Positions 9,502 to 18,641 of a stretch of DNA of 64,000 bases are shown in pieces. The notes beneath the pieces were generated by a model, which saw nothing but the letters and a program-made list of their open reading frames with translations, searched no databases and was not told the DNA's origin. Source of the DNA: JAANXG01 sp963731035 (GTDB lineage Bacteria > Pseudomonadota > Gammaproteobacteria > Arenicellales > JAANXG01); the NCBI GenBank assembly GCA_963731035.1, contig CAVSUY010000017.1, positions 1 through 64,000 on the forward strand, read 5' to 3'. Positions within the stretch are counted from its first letter, which is position 1. Each line of letters starts with the position of its first letter. Position numbers and translations under genes: made by a program.

Positions 9502-10166
9502 CGGTGGCCAACGAGCGGCTATTCCTGCTGGATGTGGACAACACTCTGCTCGACAACGATCGCATCGTGGCCGATCTGAACGAGCACCTTGGGCAGGCGT
9601 TTGGTGATGAGAGCCGGGACCGGTATTGGGAAATATTCGAGGCGTTGCGCGCTGAGCTCGGTTATGCGGACTATCTCGGCGCCCTGCAACGCTACCGTGT
9701 CGATGTCATGAATGATCCACGCTTGCTGATGATGTCTTCATTTCTGGTGGACTATCCGTTCGCGCTGTGTTTGTACCCTGGTGCGCTCGAGGCCATCGCG
9801 TATTTGCGCCGCTGGGGGCCGACGGTGATTCTGTCGGATGGCGACGTGGTGTTTCAGCCGCGCAAGATACAGAAATCGGGTTTGTGGAGCGTGGTGGATG
9901 GCCGGGTGCTCATTTATGTGCACAAAGAGCAAATGCTTTCTGACCTGGAGCGACGCTATCCGGCACGCCACTATGTCATGGTGGACGACAAGCTACGCAT
10001 CCTGGCGGCGATAAAAGAGGTATGGGGGGATCGTCTGACAACCGTCTTCCCGCGCCAGGGCCATTACGCCCACGACCCTGGGAATATTGCCGACTATCCG
10101 CCGGCCGACATCACGGTTGAGCGTATCGGCGATCTGATCAACGTCGATTTTGCGGCCTGCTCATGA
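9498..10166 (+). CDS. HAD-superfamily hydrolase
   Basis: A 222-residue haloacid-dehalogenase fold protein, probably a small-molecule phosphatase. Motif I is LLDVDNTLLDND, with the nucleophile and acid/base aspartates. Motif II is likely ILSDGD, a Lys in the FQPRKIQKSG segment may be motif III, and YVMVDDKLRIL supplies the acidic motif IV. The start codon overlaps the zwf stop as ATGA. Sugar phosphates are a reasonable substrate guess from position after zwf, but the sequence does not define the substrate. Confidence 0.82.
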   Translation: MTVANERLFLLDVDNTLLDNDRIVADLNEHLGQAFGDESRDRYWEIFEALRAELGYADYLGALQRYRVDVMNDPRLLMMSSFLVDYPFALCLYPGALEAIAYLRRWGPTVILSDGDVVFQPRKIQKSGLWSVVDGRVLIYVHKEQMLSDLERRYPARHYVMVDDKLRILAAIKEVWGDRLTTVFPRQGHYAHDPGNIADYPPADITVERIGDLINVDFAACS

Positions 10167-10339
10167 TCGGCTGGAGCCGGGAGCAATCAGGGTGTATGAG
10201 TGACGGGATACACTAGATTGCCCGCTGGGACGCCCATTTGAGGCGCCGTTTGCATTGAGTTTGGCGGGATGCACGAAAAACGCCTTCCTGGCCTTTTTCG
10301 ACGCGCCGGGCGCGGCGCCTGTCCGCACTCGGCTATGCC

Positions 10340-10420
10340 GAATCAAGCACTTACAGTGCTTGATTCGCGGCGAGACATCCTTGTCTCACACTAGCAGGCA
10401 GTTTTTCAACAGCCTGCTAG
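10340..10420. repeat. Cluster of three perfect hairpins
   Basis: Three inverted repeats follow each other in 81 bases: gaatcaagcac/gtgcttgattc (10340-10366, 5-base loop), gagaca/tgtctc (10372-10387) and ctagcaggc/gcctgctag (10391-10420, with a loop containing gtttttcaac). The surrounding 293-base gap between the HAD and PF10091 genes has no recognisable gene. The hairpins could end the gnd-zwf operon, be RNA processing sites, or be remains of a mobile-element end. Confidence 0.75.
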
Positions 10421-10459
10421 ACGGCTCTGGCGCAGTCGCATCGCGATCGATGCCTGGCT

Positions 10460-11773
10460 TTGCCCGGCACGGTGGTCGCGACGCAGGAGTCATCCCCCGC
10501 CGTGCTTAAGCAGATACAGTACGATTCGTTCCGGTACTTTCCGGCGCACATCAACCCCGCGAATGGTCTGGTGCGCGATTCCAGCCAGCCGCACAGCCCG
10601 TGCAGCATAGCTGCGGTCGGCTTTGCACTCAGCAGTTACCCGGTAGCCGTGTTCAATGGCTGGATGGATCGCGGCCAGGCGCTCGGACATGCCCTTGCTG
10701 CCCTGCGCTTCCTTACCCGCCTCGAGCAATCCACAGCGGCGGATGCCTCGGGCTATCGTGGCTTTTTCTATCACTTTCTGGACATGCATGATGGCCGACG
10801 CGCATGGAACAGCGAACTGTCAACCATCGACACTGCGCTGCTGGTCGCCGGCGTACTGTGTGTGGCAGAGTATTTCGACGGTGACGGCGTCCGGGAATGC
10901 GAGGTGCGCAGCCTCGCATGGGAGATCTACCGGCGCGTCGACTGGCGCTGGGTGCAGAACGGCGGCGACGCCCTGAGGCTTGGCTGGACACCGGAGAAGG
11001 GCTTTCTACCCTGGCGCTGGGTCGGCTACAGCGAGGCCATGATCCTGCATGTGCTGGCGTTGGGTTCGCCCACCTTCGGGGTGACGCCGGCGGCCTGGGA
11101 GCAGTGCGTGTCCGGCTATCGTTGGCGGCGTTACTACGGCCAGGAGTATGTTTATGCCGGGCCCCTGTTCATCCATCAGTTCTCCCATATCTGGATCGAC
11201 TTTCGAAACATCCGCGATCCTTACATGGCCGCGCACGGCAGTGACTACTTCGAGAACAGCCGGCGCGCCACGCACGTACACCGCGAGTACGCGATCCGAA
11301 ATTCGCGCGGCTTCCGAGACTATCACGGCCACTCCTGGGGCCTGACAGCATGCAATGGTCCCGGCCCCGCCGAACGCGTGGTGCACGGGCGCAAGCGCAG
11401 ATTCTGGGGCTACCGGGCGCGCGGCGCGCCGCATGGTCCGGACGACGGCACCGTGGCGCCGTGGGCGTCGATCGCGTCACTGCCGTTCGCGCCTGAGGTG
11501 GTGTTACCGACCATGGCCTTTCTGGCTGACGCCGGGCACGGCGTTAAAGGGGACTATGGCTTCCTTGGCTCGTTCAACCCCAGCTTCCATGTCGGGCCGG
11601 ACGCGCATAACTGGGTGTGCCCGTGGCATCTGGCAATCAACCAGGGCCCGATCGTGCTGATGATGGAAAACTACCAGACTGGCATGATCTGGCGTTTGAT
11701 GCGCAACTGCGAGCCGATTATCCGTGGGCTGCAGCGTGCGGGGTTCGAGGGGGGCTGGCTACGCGGTATGTAG
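10460..11773 (+). CDS. PF10091 glycoamylase-like protein
   Basis: A predicted glucan-acting protein of the glycoamylase-like (PF10091) family, the fold of beta-1,2-glucanases and of the middle domain of cyclic beta-1,2-glucan synthases. Typical stretches are IQYDSFRYFPAHINPANGLVRDSS at the front, and WGYSEAM-like RWVGYSEAMILHVLALGSP. Further on are YVYAGPLFIHQFSHIWIDFR, the SWGLTACNGPGP region and a late INQGPIVLMMENYQTGMIW. No signal peptide is obvious, so it is probably cytoplasmic. The start is uncertain: TTG 10460, GTG 10472 and GTG 10502 are all in frame, and the family match begins near 10502. It converges on the GH94 gene with only 16 bases between stops. Confidence 0.8.
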   Translation: MPGTVVATQESSPAVLKQIQYDSFRYFPAHINPANGLVRDSSQPHSPCSIAAVGFALSSYPVAVFNGWMDRGQALGHALAALRFLTRLEQSTAADASGYRGFFYHFLDMHDGRRAWNSELSTIDTALLVAGVLCVAEYFDGDGVRECEVRSLAWEIYRRVDWRWVQNGGDALRLGWTPEKGFLPWRWVGYSEAMILHVLALGSPTFGVTPAAWEQCVSGYRWRRYYGQEYVYAGPLFIHQFSHIWIDFRNIRDPYMAAHGSDYFENSRRATHVHREYAIRNSRGFRDYHGHSWGLTACNGPGPAERVVHGRKRRFWGYRARGAPHGPDDGTVAPWASIASLPFAPEVVLPTMAFLADAGHGVKGDYGFLGSFNPSFHVGPDAHNWVCPWHLAINQGPIVLMMENYQTGMIWRLMRNCEPIIRGLQRAGFEGGWLRGM

Positions 11774-11789
11774 GGCCCGCACGCGGCGT

Positions 11790-14700
11790 TCAGTCGGATT
11801 CCCCGAGCCGGATATGGATGTGATGGCTGCTGCGATCGTCGGCGAGAGCGATGGCGGCCTGCGGGTTGGTTTGCCGCTTGCCATCGAGCTCCACCCCGGT
11901 GACGCCGGAGCATACCCGATTGGGATTATCGACGTGGATGATGTAGCGTGAGGAACGATGCCGCAGGCGGATATCATAGCCCGGCCAGTCGTGCGGAATG
12001 CATGGCCTGATGCGCAGTACGTTGCCGCTGACACGCAGACCGAGCTGCCATTCGACGATTGCCCGGTACAGCCAGCCGGCGGATCCGCTGTACCAGGTCC
12101 AGCCGCCACGGCCGACATGTCCTTCCGCGGTATAGACGTCCGCACAGGAGACGTAGGGTTCAACCTTGTAGCGCTCGATCGCGGCGGTGCTGTCGGCGTG
12201 GCTGACCGGGTTCAGCATGGCCAGCAGTTCGCCGGCCTTGTCACCGTCACCGAGCTCGGCGAAGGCGATCGCCGACCAGATCACGCCGTGGGTGTATTGG
12301 CCGCCGTTTTCGCGCAGGCCTGGCGGGTAGCCCTTGATGTAGCCGGGGTCGCGGGGGCCGTGGTCAAATGCCGGAGTGAACAGCGCGATCAGCCGGGCGT
12401 CGCGGTCGACCGCCATGCGATCCACCGCTGCCATCGCCTGCGTCGCACGTTCGCGGTTGGCGGCTCGCGCGAGCACGCTCCAGGATTGCGCAATAGTATC
12501 GATATGGCATTCGTCATCGGCCGCGGACCCGAGCGTATGGCCATCGTCGTACCATCCGCGACGCCACCAGCCGCCATCCCAGGCATGGGTCTCGGCGGCC
12601 TGGATCAATGCATCCGCCCATTGCTGCCAACGGGCCGCGCGCCGGTGTTCGCCGCGGTTCATCGCCAATGGCATCATCGCGCTGATGGCTGTGTGCAGAA
12701 ACCAGGCCATCCATACGCTTTCACCCTTTCCGTCCTTGCCGACGCGGTTCATGCCGTCGTTCCAGTCGCCGCTGCCGAACAGCGGCAGGCCGTGGTCGCC
12801 ATGGACCAGGCTGACATCAATGGCGCGAGCGCAGTGTTCGAACAGGGTGCCACTCTGGGTGCTCGCAGTCGGGGTGAAGAAGTTGTCGATCTGGCCGTCC
12901 TTGAGCTTGGCGCCGTCAAGAAAGGCGATGTCCTCGTCGAGCACTGCGATATCGGCAGTTACCGTGATGTAGTGCGCGGCGGCATAGGGCAGCCACAGGC
13001 GATCGTCGACGATGCGCGTACGTACGCCGGCCCCTTTGGGCGGCAGCCACCAGTGCTGCACGTCGCCTTCGGGAAACTGGCGCGACGCCGCGCGCAGGAT
13101 GTGCTCGCGGGCCAGATCCGGTCGTGACAGGCATAATGCCATTACGTCCTGCAGCTGGTCACGGAAGCCGAATGCGCCGCTGGACTGGTAGAAGGCGGTG
13201 CGCGCCCACACACGGCAGGAAAGTACTTGATACGGCAGCCAGCGATTGACCAGAATGTCGGCCGAAGGCTCGGGAGTGGTGACCTGCAAGCTATCGAACA
13301 TCTCTTCCCAGCAGGCGACGAATTCTTTGAGCAAGGCCCCGGCATCGGCATCGCGATAGCGCCTGATCAGCTGCCGCGCCAGTGCTTCGTTGTCCGTCTC
13401 GCCCAGTAGTATGGTCAGCCCGGCCATGGCACCCGGGGCGAGTTCGATTCGCGTCTGCTGCACCGCGCAGGGATCGAGGCCGGCGCCATCGCGCGCGAAC
13501 AGTCTCGCATCGACTTCGAGCGCGGCAGGGCAGGCGGTGTTGCCGCGTGGCCCTATGAACTCGGCACGGTCACAGGTCCATGCCCGCTGCCTGCCGCTCA
13601 TGTCAAGAAAGGCCACGCGATCCGCAAATGGCTCGCGCCAGCTGTTGCAGGCGAACAGGGCGCCGGTCTCCGCATCATGGTGTGAGACCACCGACGATCG
13701 GGAGTCCTTGCCAATCGCGCCCAATGCCCATTCGACGAAGGCGGTGACCGTGAGTGTGCGGGTGCGCCCCGTGCGGTTGTACACCTTCAGGTGCGACAGT
13801 TTCACCGGGTCGTCGCCGGCCACGAACAAGACAAGCTCGGCGTCGATGCCATGCGCCATGTGGCGATAGCGTGTGTAGCCCTGGCCATGTGCCACGGTGT
13901 ACGGCCCGCCATCGCGAATCGGTGACGCCGTCACCGTCCACACGGCGCCGTTGTCCAGGTCGCCGAGGTAGATGATCTCCACCGGCGGATCCCTCACGGC
14001 ATCGTTGCACCAAGGCGTGATCTGGTTCTGCTGGCTGTTGATGCTCCAGCTGTACCCGCCACCCTCGGCCGAGGCGATGAATCCGAAACCGGCGTTGGCA
14101 ACGACGTTGATCCACGGTGCCGGCGTCGAGCGGCGATCGCGCAATTGCACGATGTATTCGCGGCCATCGGCACTGAAGCCGCCGTAGCCGTTGTCGAACT
14201 GCAGTTCGTGGGTGGGTGCGGATGTTTGCGCGTCCGTGTCCGCGACCGGGTCACCACGCGGTGCGATCAATGGCGTTGCCGTGTTGCGTCGCCGGTGAAT
14301 CTGTGCGGCCAGGTTGCCGTCGTTGCCATCAAGCATGATGCGGGCCGCGGTGGCAAGCCCGGCCTGTTCGGCGTCATCGAGCGTGCCGGCGGCCAGGGCG
14401 AACGCCGCTGCACCGGCGCTCTTGTCGGGACCATGTTTGCCGATCAGTCCATTCAACGCATCAGCCTGCGCCGGTGCATGGACGAATACCATGTCGATGC
14501 CCAGTTGTCGTGCCAGCCAGAACCGCTGCGCATCGAGCAGCTCGCGCGCGAGATCGAGATGGGCGGCCTCGCTGAGGTGCGCCAGCAGAATCGGGCGATC
14601 ACCCGAAATGCCACGTGGCCACAGAGTGGATTGACCGCCGCGCCCCCGCTCCAGCTGCCCGGCGGGTGCGCGCCAGGCCGCGTCAGCCTGCAACAGTGGC

Positions 14701-15641
14701 GACACCAGGCACTGCGCGCGTTCGGCCCGAGCCTCGTCCAGGCCGAGACGGCCGAGCTGATTCCGCGCCGTGGCGGCGGCCTCGCGCAGAGCGTGCTGCG
14801 CATCGGTATGCACACAACGCCGGGTTGCTTCCAGCACGTCCTTTCGCTCGTCGCCCACCGTGGTCCAGAAGCTGCATTGGACACGAGCGCCGGGTTGGAG
14901 CGTGAACCGGCGGCGCAGGCAGAAGACCGGGTCGAGCACCGTGCCGGAATCACCGAGCAGCGGCGCATCGGCGTCAAACAATGCCGGATCGTCAAGCCCG
15001 CGGCTGCGGCCGAGCAAACGTGCACGGTCGGTCTCAAAGCCGATCGCCTCGACTTCAGTGCTCTCGATATGACACGTGGAGGCCGCCCAGATGTCATCCT
15101 CTTCACTGCTGCGCCGGCGTCGCCGGGCCAGCAACACGCGTCCCTCTCCCAAGGCCTCCGTCTGCACGAACATCTTCGAGAACGCGGGATGGCTGGCATC
15201 GGCATCCGCCGCGCCGAGCACCAGTTCCATCACCGAGACAATCTCGAGGTGGCGTAAATGCCGGCTGTGGTTGTGCAGGGCAAGCAGCCTCAGATCACCG
15301 TCACAATCCGGGGCTACCGAGATGTCCAGTGCGCTGGCAACGCCGTCATGCTCCGTTTCAAAGCCTACCCGACCGGTCTCCATCACTGCCGTAACAGGCT
15401 CCGGATCGCATCCATGAGCTTGTGCGGTCGCTGACCAGAACAGGCCGCTGTCGAGATCGCGTACCAGCACATCGTCGGCGGGCGCGTTGACAGGCGTCCC
15501 CGGCAGCCAGCGATTGACCGCCTTGCCGCGCCAGCGGGCGCCGATGGTGCCGCCACCGGCCACCATCAATGCATAGCGGGAATTGCCGAGAAGCTGAATC
15601 CAGGGCGTTTGTGAATGAGCCAGGACGACGTTTTCTGTCAT
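11790..15641 (-). CDS. GH94 family protein, cyclic beta-1,2-glucan synthase C-terminal-like
   Basis: A 1283-residue GH94 (formerly GT36) protein resembling the C-terminal half of NdvB-type cyclic beta-1,2-glucan synthases but lacking the membrane and GT84 parts. GH94 enzymes phosphorolyse beta-glucosidic bonds to sugar 1-phosphate. N-terminal and middle beta-sandwich regions precede the catalytic (alpha/alpha)6 domain. That domain shows SGAFGFRDQLQDVMAL, EGDVQHWWLPP, and the catalytic-acid motif GSGDWNDGMNRVG near residue 960. DPGYIKGYPPGLRENGGQYT and GGWTWYSGSAGWLYRA follow. No signal peptide is seen. Its likely role is to release glucose 1-phosphate, which the pgm product can convert to glucose 6-phosphate. 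Linkage specificity cannot be read from the sequence. Confidence 0.88.
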   Translation of the reverse strand: MTENVVLAHSQTPWIQLLGNSRYALMVAGGGTIGARWRGKAVNRWLPGTPVNAPADDVLVRDLDSGLFWSATAQAHGCDPEPVTAVMETGRVGFETEHDGVASALDISVAPDCDGDLRLLALHNHSRHLRHLEIVSVMELVLGAADADASHPAFSKMFVQTEALGEGRVLLARRRRRSSEEDDIWAASTCHIESTEVEAIGFETDRARLLGRSRGLDDPALFDADAPLLGDSGTVLDPVFCLRRRFTLQPGARVQCSFWTTVGDERKDVLEATRRCVHTDAQHALREAAATARNQLGRLGLDEARAERAQCLVSPLLQADAAWRAPAGQLERGRGGQSTLWPRGISGDRPILLAHLSEAAHLDLARELLDAQRFWLARQLGIDMVFVHAPAQADALNGLIGKHGPDKSAGAAAFALAAGTLDDAEQAGLATAARIMLDGNDGNLAAQIHRRRNTATPLIAPRGDPVADTDAQTSAPTHELQFDNGYGGFSADGREYIVQLRDRRSTPAPWINVVANAGFGFIASAEGGGYSWSINSQQNQITPWCNDAVRDPPVEIIYLGDLDNGAVWTVTASPIRDGGPYTVAHGQGYTRYRHMAHGIDAELVLFVAGDDPVKLSHLKVYNRTGRTRTLTVTAFVEWALGAIGKDSRSSVVSHHDAETGALFACNSWREPFADRVAFLDMSGRQRAWTCDRAEFIGPRGNTACPAALEVDARLFARDGAGLDPCAVQQTRIELAPGAMAGLTILLGETDNEALARQLIRRYRDADAGALLKEFVACWEEMFDSLQVTTPEPSADILVNRWLPYQVLSCRVWARTAFYQSSGAFGFRDQLQDVMALCLSRPDLAREHILRAASRQFPEGDVQHWWLPPKGAGVRTRIVDDRLWLPYAAAHYITVTADIAVLDEDIAFLDGAKLKDGQIDNFFTPTASTQSGTLFEHCARAIDVSLVHGDHGLPLFGSGDWNDGMNRVGKDGKGESVWMAWFLHTAISAMMPLAMNRGEHRRAARWQQWADALIQAAETHAWDGGWWRRGWYDDGHTLGSAADDECHIDTIAQSWSVLARAANRERATQAMAAVDRMAVDRDARLIALFTPAFDHGPRDPGYIKGYPPGLRENGGQYTHGVIWSAIAFAELGDGDKAGELLAMLNPVSHADSTAAIERYKVEPYVSCADVYTAEGHVGRGGWTWYSGSAGWLYRAIVEWQLGLRVSGNVLRIRPCIPHDWPGYDIRLRHRSSRYIIHVDNPNRVCSGVTGVELDGKRQTNPQAAIALADDRSSHHIHIRLGESD

Positions 15642-15749
15642 AGACTCAATCCTGACGGATTACTGCGGGCGCGCGCTATGATAGCCCCGGCATCGACACC
15701 CGCAACCAGATCGATGCCGGCCGCGGGCCGGTGCCCCGGGAGAACTTGT

Positions 15750-15803
15750 ATGCGCCAACGACTGAACAAAACAACGCCATGGGCGAGTGGTGCGCTGCCA
15801 TGA
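15750..15803 (+). CDS. Possible 17-codon leader peptide upstream of pgl
   Basis: An ATG at 15750 lies behind a GGGAG and opens a short frame (MRQRLNKTTPWASGALP). Its TGA overlaps the ATG at 15800 (ATGA) that gives the most natural start of the lactonase. This could be a translational-coupling leader. It is small and unsupported by homology, so it is only a candidate. Confidence 0.25.
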   Translation: MRQRLNKTTPWASGALP

Positions 15804-16504
15804 GCGAGCAGGCGATCCGCTGGCACGCTGTCCGCGGCATCACCGAAATGGCTGAGGTTGCCTGCTCGCGCATCCTCGAACTCGCCGCCCGGGCGGTGGC
15901 CGCCCAAGGCTGGTTCAGCATCGTGCTGGCCGGGGGCGGCACGCCACGGGCGACCTATCGGTTGCTGCGTGCGGCGCCGATCGACTGGGGCCCCTGGCAC
16001 GTTTATTTCGGCGACGAGCGCTGCGTCGCCGCTGACGATGGTCGACGCAACAGCCTGATGGCTGCGCGGGACTGGCTCGATCATGTGCCGATTCCGCGCG
16101 CGCAGATTCACCCCATTCCCGCTGAGTCCGGCGCCCGCGAGGCGGCCCGTGTTTATATCCAGGTGCTGCATGGTGTTGGCGAATTCGACCTGGTACTGCT
16201 TGGGTTGGGTGAGGACGGCCATACCGCCAGTCTTTTCCCCGGCCACGACTGGGGCGCGAACGAGAATGCGGATGCCGCGCTGGCGGTGCTCAACGCTCCG
16301 AAGCCTCCGCCGGAGCGGGTATCGCTGAGTGCGCACAGGCTGGGGCGCGCCGGTGCTGTGATGTTTCTCGTGGCTGGCGAGAGCAAGCGTGATGCGCTGG
16401 CGCGCTGGCGCGCCGGCGCCATGATTCCAGCCGCGGCCATCACCCCGAAAGCGGGCATCGACGTGCTGGTCGAGTCGAGCCTGTTGCCGGCGATGAAGGC
16501 CTGA
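15800..16504 (+). CDS. pgl: 6-phosphogluconolactonase
   Basis: Hydrolyses 6-phosphogluconolactone to 6-phosphogluconate, linking zwf and gnd. The 234-residue DevB-type protein shows SIVLAGGGTPRATYRLL, the phosphate-site WHVYFGDERCVAADDGRRNS, and the catalytic loop LGLGEDGHTASLFPGHD. ATG 15800 is chosen because it gives the usual N-terminal distance to the LAGGGTPR loop. An in-frame GTG at 15731 would add 23 residues without family character. It is transcribed divergently from the GH94 gene, with a 89 to 158-base gap that must hold both promoters, and converges on tkt. Confidence 0.93.
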   Translation: MSEQAIRWHAVRGITEMAEVACSRILELAARAVAAQGWFSIVLAGGGTPRATYRLLRAAPIDWGPWHVYFGDERCVAADDGRRNSLMAARDWLDHVPIPRAQIHPIPAESGAREAARVYIQVLHGVGEFDLVLLGLGEDGHTASLFPGHDWGANENADAALAVLNAPKPPPERVSLSAHRLGRAGAVMFLVAGESKRDALARWRAGAMIPAAAITPKAGIDVLVESSLLPAMKA

Positions 16505-16574
16505 GCGCATCAATGCAGCGGTGGCGCAGCGCATGCGGATTGGGCCGGCTCGCACGCGCATGACTCGCTTCCGC

Positions 16575-18641
16575 TCAGCGCAGCAGCGCCTGCGCCAATG
16601 CCACCACGTTGTCGACGTTGAAGCCGTACTTGTCCATCACCGTCGCGCCCGGCGCCGAGGCGCCGTAGCGATCGACGCTGAGTACATCGCCCGCATCGCC
16701 GACGTACCGATGCCAGCCCTGGCTGGTGCCGGCCTCGATTGCCAGTCGCGCACGCACCGCGGGTAACAGCACCGCGTCGCGATAGGTCTGTGGCTGGGCG
16801 TCGAACAACTCCCAGCACGGCAGTGATACCACGCGTATGGCCACGCCCCGTTGCCGCAGGATATCGGCGGCGGCGACGGCCAGGGCCAATTCAGATCCGG
16901 TGGCGATCATGATCAGCACCGGTCTGCCATCCTCCGCATCACTGAATACGTAGCCACCACGCCGCAGGCCGTCGGCAGGGGCATTGCGCTGGCGGTCGAG
17001 GGTGGGCAGGCTCTGCCGCGACAGCACCAGCGCGGTGGGTCGGTCGCGGGTCTCGATAGCGACGCGCCAGGCCTGCGCGGTCTCATTGGCATCGCCGGGC
17101 CGGATAACGTTGAGGCGGGGCACTGAACGCAGGCCGGCGAGTTGTTCCACCGGTTCGTGGGTAGGACCGTCTTCGCCGACGGCGATGGAGTCATGGGTGA
17201 ACACGTACACCACCTGCAGTCCCATCAACGCGGCCAGCCGCATGGGCGGGCGCATATAGTCGGAAAACACCATGAAGGTCGCGGTATAGGGAATGATGCC
17301 GCCGTGCGCGGCCAGGCCGTTGGCGATGGCGCCCATGGCGTGTTCGCGCACACCGAAGTGCAGGTTGCGGCCGGCCTTGTTCCAGACTTCGCCGGGCGAA
17401 CCCTGTTCGTCCGGCTCGTCGCCAGCCTCGAAGTTGCCCAATCCCTTGACGAAGGTGTGGGTGGAAGGATCGAGGTCGGCCGAACCGCCGCACAAGGCCG
17501 ACAGCCGGGGCGCGATCGATGACAACACCTTGCCGCCGGCAACGCGGCTGGCCATGCCCTTGGTATCGGTCGGGAACAGCTGGATGTCGGCATCCCATCC
17601 GGACGGCAGTTCGCCGTTGAGGCTGCGCTCGAGCTCGCCGGCGAGGTTCGGATAGGCCTGCGCGTATGCTGACCAGCGCTCAATCCAGCCATGTTCGGCC
17701 TGCTCGCCGCGGGTCAGTGCAGTGCGACCCCGGGCGCAGGCGTCGGATGGCACCAGAAACGCCGGCTCGACCGGCCAGCCAAGCTTGCGCTTGGTGGCGG
17801 CCACACCGTCCGCACCCAATGGTGAGCCGTGCGCCTTGTAGCTGTCCTGTTCGGGTGATCCGTAGCCAATGTGGGTGTGCACCAGGATCAGCGAAGGCTG
17901 GTCCTGCGCCTCCAGGGCCGTCTCGATGGCTGCAGCGACGGCCTCGACATCGTTGCCGTCGGCAATCGTCTGCGTGTGCCAGCCATACGCCCTGAATCGA
18001 GCGGCGGTGTCTTCACTGAAAGTGATGTCGGTGCCGGCCGAGAGGGTAACGTGGTTATCGTCGTACAGGCAGACCAGCTTGCCCAGCTTCAGATGGCCCG
18101 CCAGCGAGACGGCTTCCGCGGCGACGCCCTCCATCAGATCACCATCACTGACAATGGCCCAGGTGCGGTGGTCGATGACGAGGTGACCCGGACGATTGTA
18201 GCGATCAGCCAGCTGCGCCTCCGCGATGGCCATGCCGACTGCATTGGCCATGCCTTGGCCGAGCGGACCGGTGGTGACCTCCACACCCGGCACATGGCCG
18301 CGCTCGGGATGGCCAGGTGTTTTGCTGCCCCATTGGCGGAACTGCTTGAGGTCATCCAGGCTGAGATCGTAACCAGTGAGGAACAGCAGGCTGTACAGCA
18401 GTGCTGAACCGTGTCCGGCCGACAGCACGAAACGATCGCGGTCGGCCCAGTGCGGGTTGGCCGGGTGATGTTTCAGGAACCGGTCCCACAGCACCCAAGC
18501 CATCGGCGCGGCGCCCAGCGGCAAGCCGGGGTGGCCGCTGTCGGCCGCCTGCACTGCGTCGATGGAGAGAAAGCGCAGGGTGTCGATGCAGATCTGGTCG
18601 AGATTCCTGCCCATGCCCGTTGCCTTGGGTGGAGCCGTCAT
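16575..18641 (-). CDS. tkt: Transketolase
   Basis: A thiamine-diphosphate enzyme moving two-carbon units between ketose and aldose phosphates in the non-oxidative pentose-phosphate pathway. The protein has 688 residues. It opens with the family region AVQAADSGHPGLPLGAAPMA and includes RFVLSAGHGSALLYSLLFL. The TPP/Mg motif is AIVSDGDLMEGVAAEAVSLAGH, and the pyrimidine domain contains FVFSDYMRPP-type residues (FMVFSDYMRPPMRLAALMG) and HDSIAVGEDGPTHEP. It is the last gene of the tal-pgi-pgm-tkt operon: its ATG overlaps the pgm stop as ATGA at 18638-18641. Confidence 0.97.
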   Translation of the reverse strand: MTAPPKATGMGRNLDQICIDTLRFLSIDAVQAADSGHPGLPLGAAPMAWVLWDRFLKHHPANPHWADRDRFVLSAGHGSALLYSLLFLTGYDLSLDDLKQFRQWGSKTPGHPERGHVPGVEVTTGPLGQGMANAVGMAIAEAQLADRYNRPGHLVIDHRTWAIVSDGDLMEGVAAEAVSLAGHLKLGKLVCLYDDNHVTLSAGTDITFSEDTAARFRAYGWHTQTIADGNDVEAVAAAIETALEAQDQPSLILVHTHIGYGSPEQDSYKAHGSPLGADGVAATKRKLGWPVEPAFLVPSDACARGRTALTRGEQAEHGWIERWSAYAQAYPNLAGELERSLNGELPSGWDADIQLFPTDTKGMASRVAGGKVLSSIAPRLSALCGGSADLDPSTHTFVKGLGNFEAGDEPDEQGSPGEVWNKAGRNLHFGVREHAMGAIANGLAAHGGIIPYTATFMVFSDYMRPPMRLAALMGLQVVYVFTHDSIAVGEDGPTHEPVEQLAGLRSVPRLNVIRPGDANETAQAWRVAIETRDRPTALVLSRQSLPTLDRQRNAPADGLRRGGYVFSDAEDGRPVLIMIATGSELALAVAAADILRQRGVAIRVVSLPCWELFDAQPQTYRDAVLLPAVRARLAIEAGTSQGWHRYVGDAGDVLSVDRYGASAPGATVMDKYGFNVDNVVALAQALLR

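Noticed and set aside
11958..15257. Long plus-strand frames opposite the GH94 gene
   Set aside because: The GH94 reading is strongly conserved, and the opposite frames are Ala/Arg/Gly-rich shadows.
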